The notes beneath the pieces are model-generated. The model worked only from the letters and a program-made list of their open reading frames with translations, was not told the DNA's origin and did not search any database. This document shows, piece after piece, positions 24,179-35,100 of a stretch of 64,000 bases of DNA (the first letter of the stretch is position 1; each line of letters starts with the position of its first letter). A program made the translations under genes and the position numbers. The DNA comes from Variovorax brevis (GTDB taxonomy: Bacteria > Pseudomonadota > Gammaproteobacteria > Burkholderiales > Burkholderiaceae_C): positions 434,001 to 498,000 of the forward strand of contig NZ_JASZYG010000003.1 in the NCBI RefSeq assembly GCF_030317105.1, given 5' to 3'.

Positions 24179-25563
24179 TGTGCTGCCGCCCAGGTGGTGC
24201 CGGAGGCCGAGTCCTTGAGCACGATGCCCTGTGCGAGAAGCTCATTGCGAATGCGGTCCGCCTCGGCAAAGTTCTTCGCTGCCTTGGCTGCCGCGCGTTG
24301 CGCGATCAAAGATTGAATGGTCGCCTCGTCCAGCGTGGTGCCCGCCTGCAGGAAGGCCTCGGGCGAGGATTGCAGCAAACCGATCGTGCCACCGAGCGCA
24401 CGCAGCAAGCCCGCCAATGGTGCAGCCGCCTCATTGGAAGGCGCACGATTGATCTCACCGGCCAACTCGAACAGAACGGCCACCGCCTCCGGCGTGCCGA
24501 AGTCTTCGTCCATTGCCGCCTTGAAGCGCGCAGCAAAGGGCTGCGTCCAATCGATGGTGACCTGCGCAGGCTCCACTCGCTGCAACGCGGTGTACAGGCG
24601 CTTGAGCGATGCACGCGCATCATTCAGATGCACGTCGCTGTAGTTGAGCGGGCTGCGATAGTGGGCACGCGCCACGAAGAAGCGGATGGTCTCTGCATCG
24701 AAGCTCTTGAGCACATCACGAATGAGAAAGAAGTTGCCCAGGCTCTTGGACATCTTCTCGTCGTCGATGTTGATGAAGCCGTTGTGCATCCAGTAGTTGG
24801 CATACGGCTTGCCGTTGGCGCCTTCGCTCTGGGCGATTTCGTTTTCGTGATGAGGAAACTGCAAGTCCGCGCCGCCACCGTGAATGTCGAAGCTTTCGCC
24901 AAGCAACTCGCAGGCCATGGCCGAGCACTCGATGTGCCAGCCCGGACGTCCGGGACCGAATTCGCTGGCCCACTTGACCTCTTCGGGCTCCGAGTCCTTG
25001 GCGCGCTTCCACAGCACGGGGTCGAGCGGGTCGTCCTTGCCGTCGAGCACGGCCACGCGCTCGCCCGCATGCAGTTCATCCAGCGACTTGCCGGACAGTT
25101 TCCCGTAGCCCGGAAACTTGCGCACGGCGTAGTTCACGTCGCCATTGGCTGAACGGTAGGCCAGGTCCTTTTTCTCGAGCGTGGCAATCATCGAGAGCAT
25201 CTGCGGAACGTATTCGGTGGCGCGCGGCTCGTGTGTAGGCCGTTCGATGCCCAACGCGTCGGCGTCTTCGTGCAGCGCGCCGATCATGCGGTCGGTCAGG
25301 CTGCGAATGCTTTCACCGTTTTCCACGGCGCGGTTGATGATCTTGTCGTCCACATCGGTGATGTTGCGAACGTAGGTGACCTTGTAGCCGCTCACTTTCA
25401 GCCAGCGCTGCACGACGTCGAACGCAATCATCGAGCGCGCGTGGCCAAGATGGCAGTAGTCGTAGACCGTCATGCCGCACACGTACATGCGGACTTCGCC
25501 CGCCCGCAGTGGTGTAAATTCCTCCAGGTCACGCGCGAGCGTGTTGTAGATGCGCAAACTCAT
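24175..25563 (-). CDS. cysS: Cysteinyl-tRNA synthetase
   Basis: CysS charges tRNA-Cys. The 462-residue class I synthetase has the N-terminal strand with the zinc ligand in [10 protein letters not shown], the HIGH-type motif HLGHAR, the second zinc site [23 protein letters not shown] and the KMSKS loop ([11 protein letters not shown]). The C-terminal helical anticodon-binding part ends with an Ala-rich helix ([19 protein letters not shown]). Full length and intact. It is the first gene of the cysS / glycosylase / accA operon and is divergent from the TPR gene. Confidence 0.97.
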   Translation of the reverse strand: MSLRIYNTLARDLEEFTPLRAGEVRMYVCGMTVYDYCHLGHARSMIAFDVVQRWLKVSGYKVTYVRNITDVDDKIINRAVENGESIRSLTDRMIGALHEDADALGIERPTHEPRATEYVPQMLSMIATLEKKDLAYRSANGDVNYAVRKFPGYGKLSGKSLDELHAGERVAVLDGKDDPLDPVLWKRAKDSEPEEVKWASEFGPGRPGWHIECSAMACELLGESFDIHGGGADLQFPHHENEIAQSEGANGKPYANYWMHNGFINIDDEKMSKSLGNFFLIRDVLKSFDAETIRFFVARAHYRSPLNYSDVHLNDARASLKRLYTALQRVEPAQVTIDWTQPFAARFKAAMDEDFGTPEAVAVLFELAGEINRAPSNEAAAPLAGLLRALGGTIGLLQSSPEAFLQAGTTLDEATIQSLIAQRAAAKAAKNFAEADRIRNELLAQGIVLKDSASGTTWAAAQ

Positions 25564-25770
25564 GGGATTCGAAAAGGCGTCGGTTCGCGACCGTGCAAGT
25601 GAGTCATTGCAGGCGAACGACGGCGTTATTTCAGGGAAAGGGGTGGCGTGGCCAAAGGGCGTCGCAAGTGACCCCTCGGCTACAATTCCTCCCAGTATAA
25701 ACGGCCCCCGCCGTGTGCATTTCGGGTGTTTTCGAGCCCCCTCGAAACCCGCCCCCTATCACGAGGCTTC

Positions 25771-26433
25771 ATGCAGCACGTCGAAAAATTTCGTATACCG
25801 ACCCGTTTTAACGTTCTCGCGGCCCTCCTTGCTACCCTTGCCTTGTTCTGCACCGCCGCCGTGCGCGCCGACGAATACGCCGATGTCACGCAGATGGCCA
25901 AGCAAGGACGCCCGGCCGATGCATTGGCCAAGGCCGACGCCTACATTGCCAAGAAGCCACGCGATCCGCAGATGCGTTTTCTGCGCGGCGTCATCCTGAC
26001 GGAACAGGGCAAGCAGGCCGACGCCACGGCCGCCTTCGTGCAGTTGACGCAAGAGTTCCCCGAACTGCCCGAGCCCTACAACAACCTCGCCGCCCTCTAT
26101 GCGGCGCAGAGCCAGTTCGACAAGGCACGCGCCGCGCTCGAAATGGCGATCAAGCTCAACCCGAGCTATGCCACGGCGCACGAAAACCTCGGCGACGTCT
26201 ATGTTCGCCTGGCCGCGCAGTCCTATGGCAAGGCCCAGCAACTCGACAAGAGCATCACCAGCGTTGCGCCCAAGCTGGTGTTGCTGCGCGAGGTGTTCCT
26301 GCCCAAAGCGGCCGTGAAGCCGGCCGCGGCCAGATCGGGCGATACTGCCGCTCCTGCAAAGCCATCCGACGCGGCGCCTGCCGCAGGGTCGGCTGCGGAA
26401 TCTGCACCTGCGACCACGTCGCCGGTCAAATAA
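25771..26433 (+). CDS. Exported tetratricopeptide-repeat protein
   Basis: This 220-residue protein has a signal peptide (basic start, LLATLALFCTAAVRA, cleavage before DEYAD) and two to three TPR units at about 45-150 (PQMRFLRGVILTEQGKQADA; PYNNLAALYAAQSQFDKARA; TAHENLGDVYVRLA). A disordered Ala/Pro tail follows. It is likely periplasmic and binds another protein. ATG at 25771 begins the signal peptide; the frame is open upstream but unlikely to be translated. It is the first gene of a five-gene plus-strand run through mtfA. Confidence 0.85.
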   Translation: MQHVEKFRIPTRFNVLAALLATLALFCTAAVRADEYADVTQMAKQGRPADALAKADAYIAKKPRDPQMRFLRGVILTEQGKQADATAAFVQLTQEFPELPEPYNNLAALYAAQSQFDKARAALEMAIKLNPSYATAHENLGDVYVRLAAQSYGKAQQLDKSITSVAPKLVLLREVFLPKAAVKPAAARSGDTAAPAKPSDAAPAAGSAAESAPATTSPVK

Positions 26434-26494
26434 TCGTTCCTCTCCGGGCCTGGCCTGCGGGCCGCGGCCATTTCGTTTTGAAAGTGAAGCTCCT

Positions 26495-27085
26495 TTGAAC
26501 TCTCATTTCCTTACGCGCCGCCTGGCGCTGGCCGTCTCTTTCAGTGCCTTGCTGGCAACGACGAGCGCGTTGGCCCAGCAGCAGGCGGCACCGCGCGTCA
26601 AGCTGTCCACCTCCGCCGGCGACATCGTCGTGGAGCTGGACGCCGACAAGGCTCCCAAGACGGTGCAGAACTTCCTCGAGTACGTGAAGGACAAGCACTA
26701 TGACGGCACCGTCTTCCATCGCGTCATCAACGGCTTCATGATCCAGGGCGGTGGCTTCACCGCCGACATGAAGCAGAAGTCCACGCGCGACCCGATCCCG
26801 CTCGAAGCCGGCAACGGCCTGAAGAACGACGCCTTCACCATTGCCATGGCGCGCACCGGCAACCCGAACTCCGCCACGTCGCAGTTCTTCATCAACGTCG
26901 TGGACAACCCCAAGCTCAACGCCCCCAACCCCGATGGCTACGGCTACACGGTGTTTGGCAAAGTCATTGCCGGCAAGGACGTCGTCGACAAAATCCGCGG
27001 CGTGCCCACGGGCAACAAGGGCGGCATGCAAGACGTGCCGCTCGAAACCGTCACCATCAAGTCCGCCACCGTCGTGGCGAAGTAA
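26495..27085 (+). CDS. ppiA: Periplasmic peptidyl-prolyl cis-trans isomerase (cyclophilin)
   Basis: This 196-residue cyclophilin has a signal peptide ([20 protein letters not shown]) that places it in the periplasm. The catalytic and peptide-binding elements are [13 protein letters not shown] (Arg), [18 protein letters not shown] and [15 protein letters not shown]. It speeds proline isomerisation in exported proteins. The start is a TTG at 26495; no ATG or GTG gives an intact signal peptide. It is followed 14 bases later by a cytoplasmic paralogue. Confidence 0.92.
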   Translation: MNSHFLTRRLALAVSFSALLATTSALAQQQAAPRVKLSTSAGDIVVELDADKAPKTVQNFLEYVKDKHYDGTVFHRVINGFMIQGGGFTADMKQKSTRDPIPLEAGNGLKNDAFTIAMARTGNPNSATSQFFINVVDNPKLNAPNPDGYGYTVFGKVIAGKDVVDKIRGVPTGNKGGMQDVPLETVTIKSATVVAK

Positions 27086-27099
27086 ACAGGAGAACCCTC

Positions 27100-27612
27100 A
27101 TGAGCAAACCCCAAGTCGAACTGCAGATCCGCAACTACGGCGTCATCACGCTGGAGCTGGACGGCGACAAGGCACCGAAGTCCGTCGAGAACTTCCTGAG
27201 CTACGTCAAGAAGGGCCACTACGACGGCACCATCTTCCATCGCGTGATCCCCGGCTTCATGGTGCAAGGCGGCGGCTTCGAAGTCGGCATGACGCAAAAG
27301 CCCACCGACGCGCAAATCGAGAACGAAGCCAACAACGGCCTGAAGAACGACAACTACACCGTGGCAATGGCGCGCACCAATGCGCCGCACTCGGCCACCG
27401 CGCAGTTCTTCATCAACGTGGCGAACAACGGCTTCCTGAACCACACGGCACCTTCCGCGCAAGGCTGGGGCTACGCGGTGTTCGGCAAGGTCATCAACGG
27501 AACCGACGTGGTCGACAAGATCAAGGCTGTGAAGACGGGCCGCAAGGGCTTCCACGACGACGTGCCGCTCGATGACGTGGTGATCGAAAAGGCTGTCGTC
27601 ATCTCGGAATAA
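27100..27612 (+). CDS. ppiB: Cytoplasmic peptidyl-prolyl cis-trans isomerase (cyclophilin)
   Basis: This 170-residue cyclophilin lacks a signal peptide and is therefore cytosolic. Key segments are [15 protein letters not shown] with the catalytic Arg, [18 protein letters not shown] and [19 protein letters not shown] good ribosome site (CAGGAG) precedes the ATG. It is closely similar to the periplasmic paralogue just upstream, pointing to an old tandem duplication with gain or loss of the export signal. Confidence 0.95.
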   Translation: MSKPQVELQIRNYGVITLELDGDKAPKSVENFLSYVKKGHYDGTIFHRVIPGFMVQGGGFEVGMTQKPTDAQIENEANNGLKNDNYTVAMARTNAPHSATAQFFINVANNGFLNHTAPSAQGWGYAVFGKVINGTDVVDKIKAVKTGRKGFHDDVPLDDVVIEKAVVISE

Positions 27613-27652
27613 CTGGCGACTTCGCCGCAACCCGCGAGCTTCTGCAACGGCC

Positions 27653-28420
27653 ATGAACCACACCGCCTTCCAGGAGCTTGTGGCGCCACCCGAGTGGCGC
27701 TCGGTCGACATCATTTCCGACCTGCATCTTCAGCCGGGCGATGCGGCCACGTTCGAGGCATGGCGCGGCTACCTGCAGACCACGCCAGCCGACGCCCTCT
27801 TCATTCTTGGCGACCTGTTCGAAGTGTGGGTGGGTGACGATGCCGCCGCCGAGCCCGGCTTCGAGGCGCAATGCGCACAGCTGTTGCGCGAGGCTTCGGC
27901 GCGGCATGCGGTGTACTTCATGCACGGCAATCGCGACTTCCTGATCGGCTCGGCATTTGCCGCGCAAGCGGGCTTCACGCTGCTCGACGACCCAACGGTG
28001 CTGGCGTTCATGAACGAACGCTGGCTGCTCAGCCACGGCGACGCCCTGTGCCTCGAAGACACGGAGTACCTGCGCTTTCGTGAGCAGGTGCGCTCGCCTG
28101 CGTGGCAACAGGCCGTGCTCTCGCAACCGCTGGAGCAGCGCCGCTCGCTCGCGCGATCGGTGCGCGCCAAGAGCGAGGAACGCCAGCGTGACCCCACGGT
28201 GATCTGGGCAGACGTGGACACCGGCGCCGCCCGCGATTGGCTCGCCAAAGCCAAATCCCAGACGCTGATTCACGGCCACACGCATCGCCCCGCGCGGCAC
28301 GATCTCGGCGACGGCATGCAACGCATCGTGTTGAGCGACTGGGACGCCGCTGCGCATCCGCCGCGTGCGCAGTTGCTCTGCATTTCCGCAGCCGGCGCGC
28401 AGCGCGTCGACTTGCGCTGA
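27653..28420 (+). CDS. lpxH: UDP-2,3-diacylglucosamine diphosphatase
   Basis: LpxH hydrolyses UDP-2,3-diacylglucosamine to lipid X in lipid A synthesis at the inner membrane face. The 255-residue protein has the calcineurin-like metallophosphatase motifs in order: ISDLHLQP, FILGDLFEVWVGDD, MHGNRDFLIG, LSHGDALCLED and IHGHTHRPARH. The arginine-rich insertion typical of LpxH (YLRFREQVRSPAWQ) is present. It is 11 bases from mtfA. Confidence 0.95.
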   Translation: MNHTAFQELVAPPEWRSVDIISDLHLQPGDAATFEAWRGYLQTTPADALFILGDLFEVWVGDDAAAEPGFEAQCAQLLREASARHAVYFMHGNRDFLIGSAFAAQAGFTLLDDPTVLAFMNERWLLSHGDALCLEDTEYLRFREQVRSPAWQQAVLSQPLEQRRSLARSVRAKSEERQRDPTVIWADVDTGAARDWLAKAKSQTLIHGHTHRPARHDLGDGMQRIVLSDWDAAAHPPRAQLLCISAAGAQRVDLR

Positions 28421-28431
28421 GCGGTCGCCCG

Positions 28432-29223
28432 ATGCTGGGCTGGTTGCGCAAGCTGCGTTCCGTACCACCGATTCCCGAACGGGCGTGGCAGTCTGCGCTG
28501 CTGCGCTACCCATTTCTTTTCAGGCGCGCCGAAGGCTCCATGGATCGCCTGCGCGCGCTTGCCGCCGAGTTCTTGCGCGACAAGGAATTTCACGGCGCGC
28601 ATGGCTTCGTCATCACCGACGAAGTCGCGCTGTGCATTGCGGCGCAGGCCGTGCTGCCGATCTTGCACCTGCCCGGCGGCTTGAACTGGTACGACGATTT
28701 CGTCGGTGTCGTCGTGCATCCCGCCGAGGCACTGGCGCGACGCAAGGTGACGGACGAAGTCGGTGTCGTTCATGAATACGACGAAGTCATTGCCGGCGAA
28801 GCCATGGACCGTGGCCCGGTCATGCTCAGCTGGCAGGCCGTGCTTGAAAGCGGCGTGACGAGCGAAGCGGGCTACAACGTGGTGATCCACGAGTTCGTCC
28901 ACAAGATCGACATGCGCGACGGCCGCGCCGACGGTTGTCCGCCGCTGCCCATGAATTTCGCGGGCACGAACAGCGCGCGCGACGGCAAACTGAAATGGCT
29001 GACCGTGATGGAAGCGGCCTACGGCGAATTCCGCGAGAAGGCGATCATCGCCGAGCGTTTCGGCGGCGAGGCACCCTGGCTCGACCCGTATGGCGCGACC
29101 TCGATCACGGAGTTTTTCGCCGTGGCCTGCGAAACCTACTTCGTCAATCGCGAGCGATTCGCGCAGGAGGCGCCGGCGCTGCTGGCGCTGTTCGACGCCT
29201 TCTTTCTTTCAGGCCGGAAGTAA
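28432..29223 (+). CDS. mtfA: MtfA-type zinc peptidase (M90)
   Basis: The 263-residue protein matches MtfA, a cytosolic zinc aminopeptidase that in E. coli binds the glucose repressor Mlc (DgsA). The motif HEFVHKIDMRDG holds the two His and the catalytic Glu, and YGATSITEFFAVACETYF supplies the third ligand. The start at MLGWLRKL is normal for the family; upstream in-frame sequence belongs to lpxH in another frame. No Mlc homologue lies in the window, so its partner here is unknown. Confidence 0.92.
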   Translation: MLGWLRKLRSVPPIPERAWQSALLRYPFLFRRAEGSMDRLRALAAEFLRDKEFHGAHGFVITDEVALCIAAQAVLPILHLPGGLNWYDDFVGVVVHPAEALARRKVTDEVGVVHEYDEVIAGEAMDRGPVMLSWQAVLESGVTSEAGYNVVIHEFVHKIDMRDGRADGCPPLPMNFAGTNSARDGKLKWLTVMEAAYGEFREKAIIAERFGGEAPWLDPYGATSITEFFAVACETYFVNRERFAQEAPALLALFDAFFLSGRK

Positions 29224-29281
29224 GGCAAGCAAGAGCGAACGCAAGCCTCTCTGGCCTGCGCCCCCGCTGCCCGACTATTGC

Positions 29282-32077
29282 TTACTTGCGCAGCAGCGCC
29301 TTCAATGCCGACTGCAGGCGACGCGCCGATGCCGCATCGTGCGCCGATGCCAACACCTTGCCCACGTCCTGCGCCCACGTCTGCGCTGGTGCGGGATCGC
29401 CACGGCGCGTGAGCAGCTTGAGTTGCAGCGCGCGACGTGCGTCCAGTTGCTCGGCAGGCGTCGGAACCTCGGCAGCCATTTCGAGGCGCAGCAGCGACTC
29501 CGACGCAGCGTCGGCACCCGCAGGCGCCGCGCCAACCGATTGCGACCACGTGCCGCGAACGGCAGGGCTCACGGCACGGCCGAGTTCCTGCACGCTGGGC
29601 AATTCGCCGGCATCGCGATGCTCCCATGCACCGATCAGTTGCGTGAGCGCCTCGCCATGCGCCTGGGCCTGCAGCTTGCGCAAGGCCAGTTGCGCATGTT
29701 CCAACGCTTCGCGCTGCGCGCGGAATGCGGCATCGCCGAGACGCGGACCACGGTCCTCGAAGGCAGGACGGTCGCCAAAGCGCCCGCCACGATCATTGCC
29801 ACGCCCCTCCGGTCGCGGGCCGCGATCGTCCGGACGCGGGCCACGGCTGTCGCGCCGGTCGCCCGGACGTCCGCCACGTCCAGCGGGCATGGGCTCGGCT
29901 TTCTTCATGCCTGGCCGATCGTCGCCGCGAACGGCCACCACCGGCTTCTTGGGCGGGGCCTTCGGCGCCGGGGCAGCCTGCGCGTCGGTGCGCGCGGCGG
30001 CATCGGCACCGTCTGCGGGTGCTGTCAGATCGGCGGATTCGGCCGGAGCTGCTTCAGCGGGCGCGTCGCCGGCGCCTTCGGCCGGTGCGCTGCTCGGCTC
30101 CGCACTTTCTGCGAACTCCGCAGCCGCCTGACCGGGGGCCACGACTTCGGTCGCACCCACGTCGGGTCCGTCGGAGGCTGCCTTGGCGGGCGCGGGCGCC
30201 TCGACGGGCGGCTTGTATTCACCACGCATCGCTGCTTCGAGGTTGGCCACGGCGGTGCGAATCTTTTGGGCATCGCCCGTCGCGTTGGCTGCTTCGAGCG
30301 CCTTGGAGGCGGTCAGCACATTGCGATCGTGCTCGCTCATGGCGGAGGCGACCTTCTCGCGCTCGGCCGTCTTGCGGTTGAATGCTTCGTCGATGGGCGC
30401 ACGGAAGGCGTCCCACAGCTTTTGCTCCTGACGGCGATCGAGCGGGACGCTCTGCGCCTCCGACTGCCAGCGCTGCTGCAAGGCCTTGACGGCATCGACG
30501 CGCAGGACCGGTGCGCTGCCCAGCTGAACGGCTTCAGCAATCAGCGCCTGGCGACGCTCGGTGCTGGCCTTTTGCGCGGCCTCGAAAGGCGCACGCGCGG
30601 CGCCAAAAGCCTCGGACCACTGGCCCTGGAGTTCTGCAAACACTTTTTCGCCCACATGGCCTGCATCGCGCCAGCGGTCGGCAAACTGATGCAGGGCGCG
30701 GTTGTGCGCCTTCAGGTCGCTCGCATCGGCGTGCTCGGCCGCCCATGCCTTGACTTCCTCGATGAGCGCCACGCGCTGGGCGCGATGTTCGGCGGCGTCC
30801 GCACGAACCTTTTCGAGCCACGCTTCGACCACCTTGTGCGCTTCGTTGCAGGCTTCGTCGAAACGCTTCCACAGGGCATGGTTGGGAACGCCGCCTTGGT
30901 CCGCCTTCTTCCATTGTTCGCGCAGGGCGCGCAGGCTTTCCTGCATCTTGCGGCCGCCGAGGGCCTGCCCGTCGGGGCGCTTGAGCAGGGCTTCGGCCTT
31001 GGCCACGAGATCTTCGCGGACCTTGTCGGCGCTCCAGCGCTGCCAGCCCTCGAGTTCACCTGCCGCCACCAGTGCGGCATGGACTTGGCCTTCCAGGGGC
31101 TGCTCGACCAGGCGGCCGTGTTCCTTCAACACAGCACGCAGGGCCGCGGCGGCGCCGGCGCTGCCCTTGCCATGGCCTTCCGCGGTTTCCTGCTCGAGCT
31201 TGGCGAGCGCAGCCTTGACGGCGTCGTTGGCCGCGGCCCGCACGGCCGGATCGACCTTGGGGCCCTTGGGTGCCGCAGCCGGCTTGGCGACGGGCGCACC
31301 TGCCGCTTCGACCGGGATTCCACGCGCAGCACGCAACTCGTCTGCCCACACGGGCACGGGCGGCAGCGGCGCGGCGGCATCCGCCGCGGCTGCGACGGCT
31401 TGCGCCAAGGCGGCCTTGAACGCGTCGGACACGACCAGCAACTGCGCTTTGGACGCTTCGAGCTGGGGCGCAAAACGGCCATCGAGGCTGGTCCAGTTGG
31501 GATCGGCGGCTATGGCGCTGGCCTGCTCCTTCCAGTTTTCAACGTCGGCCGCCAACGATTCGGCTACCGCCTGCGCGTCTTGCCAGCCCTTGGTGGAGAG
31601 CACTTCGAAGCGTTGCGCCAGCAACACAGCGGCCTCGCGATGGACCTGCGCGCGATGCTGCAGGTCTTCGATGCCCTTCACACGCTCGGCCAATTGCACC
31701 TTCAGCGCAGCCAGCGGCTCGCGCGACAGCGGTGCACCGGCCTTGGCCGCGTCGCGCTGCCATGCAAGTGCGTCCGCGATATTGAGCTTGGGTTGTTCCA
31801 GCAGGCCCTGCGCCTTTTGCGCCCATTCGGCGGCGATGGATTCCTGCCCGCGCGTGCGCTTGATCTCGTCGAGTTTTTCGCGCACCAGACGCGCAGCACC
31901 CTTGTCGCGACCGCTCAGCTCCTTGAACACGTCGTGCAGCTGCTCGGCGGCGGGGCCGGCTGCCAGCCAGTCGCGCACGCGCTGCGCGCGTTCGCCGGAG
32001 GTCGGCGCAGTGAAAGCGCCGCCCGTGAGCGCGTCGAGTGCGTGGATGTCGTGGGGCTTGGAAGTTGATGAGGTCAC
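29282..32077 (-). CDS. Large DUF349 repeat protein
   Basis: This 931-residue, helix-rich protein contains several DUF349 units, recognised by repeats such as RALREQWKKADQGGVPNHALWKRFDEACN, shown here only by its key W, F and D/E positions, spaced through residues 150-600. A linker rich in Ala/Pro and a strongly basic Arg/Gly/Asp tract at about 740-790 (RGGRPGDRRDSRGPR) follow, then a helical C-terminal domain. RG-rich tracts usually bind RNA. The start is a GTG at 32077 without a strong ribosome site. Function of the family is unknown; long coiled coils suggest a structural or nucleic-acid role. Confidence 0.82.
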   Translation of the reverse strand: MTSSTSKPHDIHALDALTGGAFTAPTSGERAQRVRDWLAAGPAAEQLHDVFKELSGRDKGAARLVREKLDEIKRTRGQESIAAEWAQKAQGLLEQPKLNIADALAWQRDAAKAGAPLSREPLAALKVQLAERVKGIEDLQHRAQVHREAAVLLAQRFEVLSTKGWQDAQAVAESLAADVENWKEQASAIAADPNWTSLDGRFAPQLEASKAQLLVVSDAFKAALAQAVAAAADAAAPLPPVPVWADELRAARGIPVEAAGAPVAKPAAAPKGPKVDPAVRAAANDAVKAALAKLEQETAEGHGKGSAGAAAALRAVLKEHGRLVEQPLEGQVHAALVAAGELEGWQRWSADKVREDLVAKAEALLKRPDGQALGGRKMQESLRALREQWKKADQGGVPNHALWKRFDEACNEAHKVVEAWLEKVRADAAEHRAQRVALIEEVKAWAAEHADASDLKAHNRALHQFADRWRDAGHVGEKVFAELQGQWSEAFGAARAPFEAAQKASTERRQALIAEAVQLGSAPVLRVDAVKALQQRWQSEAQSVPLDRRQEQKLWDAFRAPIDEAFNRKTAEREKVASAMSEHDRNVLTASKALEAANATGDAQKIRTAVANLEAAMRGEYKPPVEAPAPAKAASDGPDVGATEVVAPGQAAAEFAESAEPSSAPAEGAGDAPAEAAPAESADLTAPADGADAAARTDAQAAPAPKAPPKKPVVAVRGDDRPGMKKAEPMPAGRGGRPGDRRDSRGPRPDDRGPRPEGRGNDRGGRFGDRPAFEDRGPRLGDAAFRAQREALEHAQLALRKLQAQAHGEALTQLIGAWEHRDAGELPSVQELGRAVSPAVRGTWSQSVGAAPAGADAASESLLRLEMAAEVPTPAEQLDARRALQLKLLTRRGDPAPAQTWAQDVGKVLASAHDAASARRLQSALKALLRK

Positions 32078-32165
32078 AGCGCGAAAAATTTTTGTCTTGG
32101 TAGAAATGCGAAGGCGCCGGCAATTCCGGCGCAGCCCTCCATTTTGACCCACGCGCCGCCTGCGC

Positions 32166-35100
32166 TCAACGCGTCTCCAATTTAAGCTCGGCGCCGGGCT
32201 TCCACTTCTCGTCCTTGGGCTTGGTTTCCACCGCGCCAAGGAACAGGCGTTCGGCGGGCAATTTCTGCTCCAGCAGATAGTCACGCACGACCACGCCGCG
32301 CTCCACGGCCAACTCGCGGATGGTTTCGTCGTTGACCGGAATGTTGGCCATCAGCAGGTTTTCCATCTCCGGCAGCGGCAGGTCCTTGGACAGGCCGACC
32401 ATGTTGCGTGGCTTGTTGAAGTCGGCGCGCTTGTAGACCGCGGTGATCAGCGCGGGGTACTCGGCGTCCGTGACGGCCTCCACCTCCGAGGCCTCCTTGC
32501 CGCCGCGCACGGCGATCCGGCGCTTCTCGGCTCGGGCGAGTTCCCTCAGTTGCTCGCGTTGATACGCGGTTCGCTCCTGCTCCAAGCTGGCGGTGCCCAC
32601 GACTGTCATGCGCAATGCGGGCCGATCGGTCAGCGCCTTGGCGACCTTGTCGAGGCTCTCCTTGGCGGAAGGCGACAGCGACGAACTCCCCGGATCGAAG
32701 ACGATCGCGCTCGATTCACCTCCACCTCCGCCGGAGCCACCCGTCAACAGGTTCATCGGCGAGGTCACGGCCTTGACGATGAGGTTCACGATGCCCTTCC
32801 ACACGAGGGGCCAGACGCTGAACTGTGGATCGTTGATGGAGCCTGACAGCGGCAGGTCGACGTCGATCACGCCATTGCGGTCCGCCAGCAGCGCAATGGC
32901 CAGTTTCACCGGCAGGGTGCGCTCGGCTCCGGGCACCTCCTCGCCGAACTGGAGCTGATTGAGCACGAGCTTGTTGGTGGCACTCAGCCGGCCGTCGGGT
33001 TCGACCTTGTAGTTGAGATCGACGCTCAGTTTGCCGCGCTCGATCCCGTGCCCGGCGTAGCGGATGGTGTAAGGCGACAAGGGCGCGAGTTCGAGGTCGC
33101 GCATCTTGGCCGTGATGTCCAGCTGGAGCGGCTGCACCAGCGGATTGAGCTTGCCCACGATTTCCAGCGCGGCCGTCTGCTGCGCCTTGCCGTTCAGTTC
33201 AAGGTCCGCCAGCACCGGCTTGCCATCCACGGGCCTGGAGGAAAACGCGCTCAGCTTGCCGGTCATCTGGCTCAGGTCTGCCGAATAGTTCGGCTTGATG
33301 AAACGGTCGGTGAAGTCGATGCGGGCGTTGACCAGCGTGATCGGTCCGAAATTGATGACCGGCTTGGGGCCGGTGTCCACTGGTGGCGCATCCGCCACGG
33401 CCGGCGGCGCTGGCGCGGCGGCAGCCTCCGGCGCATTCACCATCAGCTCCGCCGAAGGTGCGGCGCCCTGCGGCTTGGCTACAGGCTGGGCGGACTTGGT
33501 GACCGTTCCGCGTCCAAAGAACTTCTTGCGGGTCGTGGCAGCGGGCTTTCCGTCGGGCCCGACCGCAGGCGGTGCAGGCGCAGCGCCCGGCGCGGCCGGC
33601 GCAGACAAGTCGATCGGCGTCCTGCTGGCGAGATCCTGCAAATGAAGCTTGCCGTTCTCGTCGATCACCAGGCGGGCAAACAAGTCCGTCAGGGACGTTT
33701 CCCGCACGTCGAGGGCCAAGGGGGTCTTGGGGACCAGATTGAGCTTGACGCCACGCAGGCTCAGCGATTTCCAGCTGAGCAATTGGCTGGCACTGCGATC
33801 CAGGCTGGAGGCCGTGCCCGGCGCAATCAAGGCGCTGTTCACGCGTACGTCGTCAAAGGCCGTATCGCCGGCAAGACTGGCCTTCAGCCCCGCCGGGTCG
33901 CTTGCGTACTGAACAGAGCCCCGGTAGCTCAGGAAGAAGCGGCGCAAGTCGACGTTGGGCGCGTTCGACGCGAAATAGGCTTTGAACGCGTGGACTGGAA
34001 GAGACCCGAGTTCGAGCTTTCCTTCCGTCGACAGCGGCTTCAGGACGAACTTGCCGTTGTACGAAAAGCGCCCGGGATCGGCGCGCCGTCCCGATGTGAG
34101 CCGGCCGGAGACGTCGATCGGTGATGCCGTCGTGCTGTTGGGCGAGAGCTGCTGCGCCTTCAGGTTGAGCGCCGTGAATTCAACTTCGACGGGAATTTTC
34201 TCGTTGGCGCTGTCGGCGTAGGAAACGACACCGTTGTTGATCGCGAGCGTGCCGATCAGCAACTCCCACGGCTTGGTGTTTGCGCCGGGTGGCGGCGTTT
34301 CCGCCGCCGCCGGCTTGGGCGCAGCGACCTTGGCGTCTTCGGTGCCGCCGGCCTGCGGCGAGCCGGTTTTCAGCCAGCGCTCGAACATCCAGCGCTTCTC
34401 GCTGTCCCGCTCGATGCGGATCTTGGGGTTGGTCGCACTGAAATTGGCGATGGTCAGCTTGTGCTGCGTCATGTCGACCTGCGCGTCCGTCAGTTCGAAG
34501 CGGCCGACGCTGGCCAGCGCCGTCTTGCCCTGCGTGAGCGCCAGCCCATCTGCGGCCACGCGGCGGGCGATCAGCTTCAGGTCGGGCTTGTTCCAGGCCA
34601 CGTCGATCTGGCCGCTGAGCTTGCCGTCGAGCGTCGGCTCCAGGCTCTGCGCGAGGTAGGGCGCGGCGAGCGACAGGGGCAACTGGTCAACCTCCGCCTC
34701 CACCTTGGCCACCTTGTCCGTCGCCTCGCCCTTGAACTTGAGCGCGGCGCCAGCCACCGACGTCGAGCCATGGAAGCTCGCGGGCTTCTCCATGGGCCAG
34801 GTCACGCCCTCGGCGACTACTTCCAGCTGGCTTACGTCGACCGCCGCGGCGGGACGGACCTTCGCGTCGCGCCAGGCCACCTTGCCGGCATGCAGGCCCA
34901 CCTTGTCGACCTGGATCTGCCATGTCTTCTTCGCAATGGCGCCCTTGGTCGCCTCGGCCACCGGGCGCGACACTTCAGCGGGCTTTTCGACGTCTCCGCT
35001 CGCCGGATCGGTCGGCAGCAGGTTGAGCTTGCCCTGCGCGTCGCGCGCGACCGCCAACTGCGGCGCCGCAAGTTCGACCTCTCCTATATGCACGATGCCC

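Noticed and set aside
29090..32068. Long open frame on the plus strand, opposite the DUF349 gene
   Set aside because: Frame composition is that of an antisense shadow (Arg/Gly/His-rich with no family motif), while the minus strand has clear DUF349 repeats.
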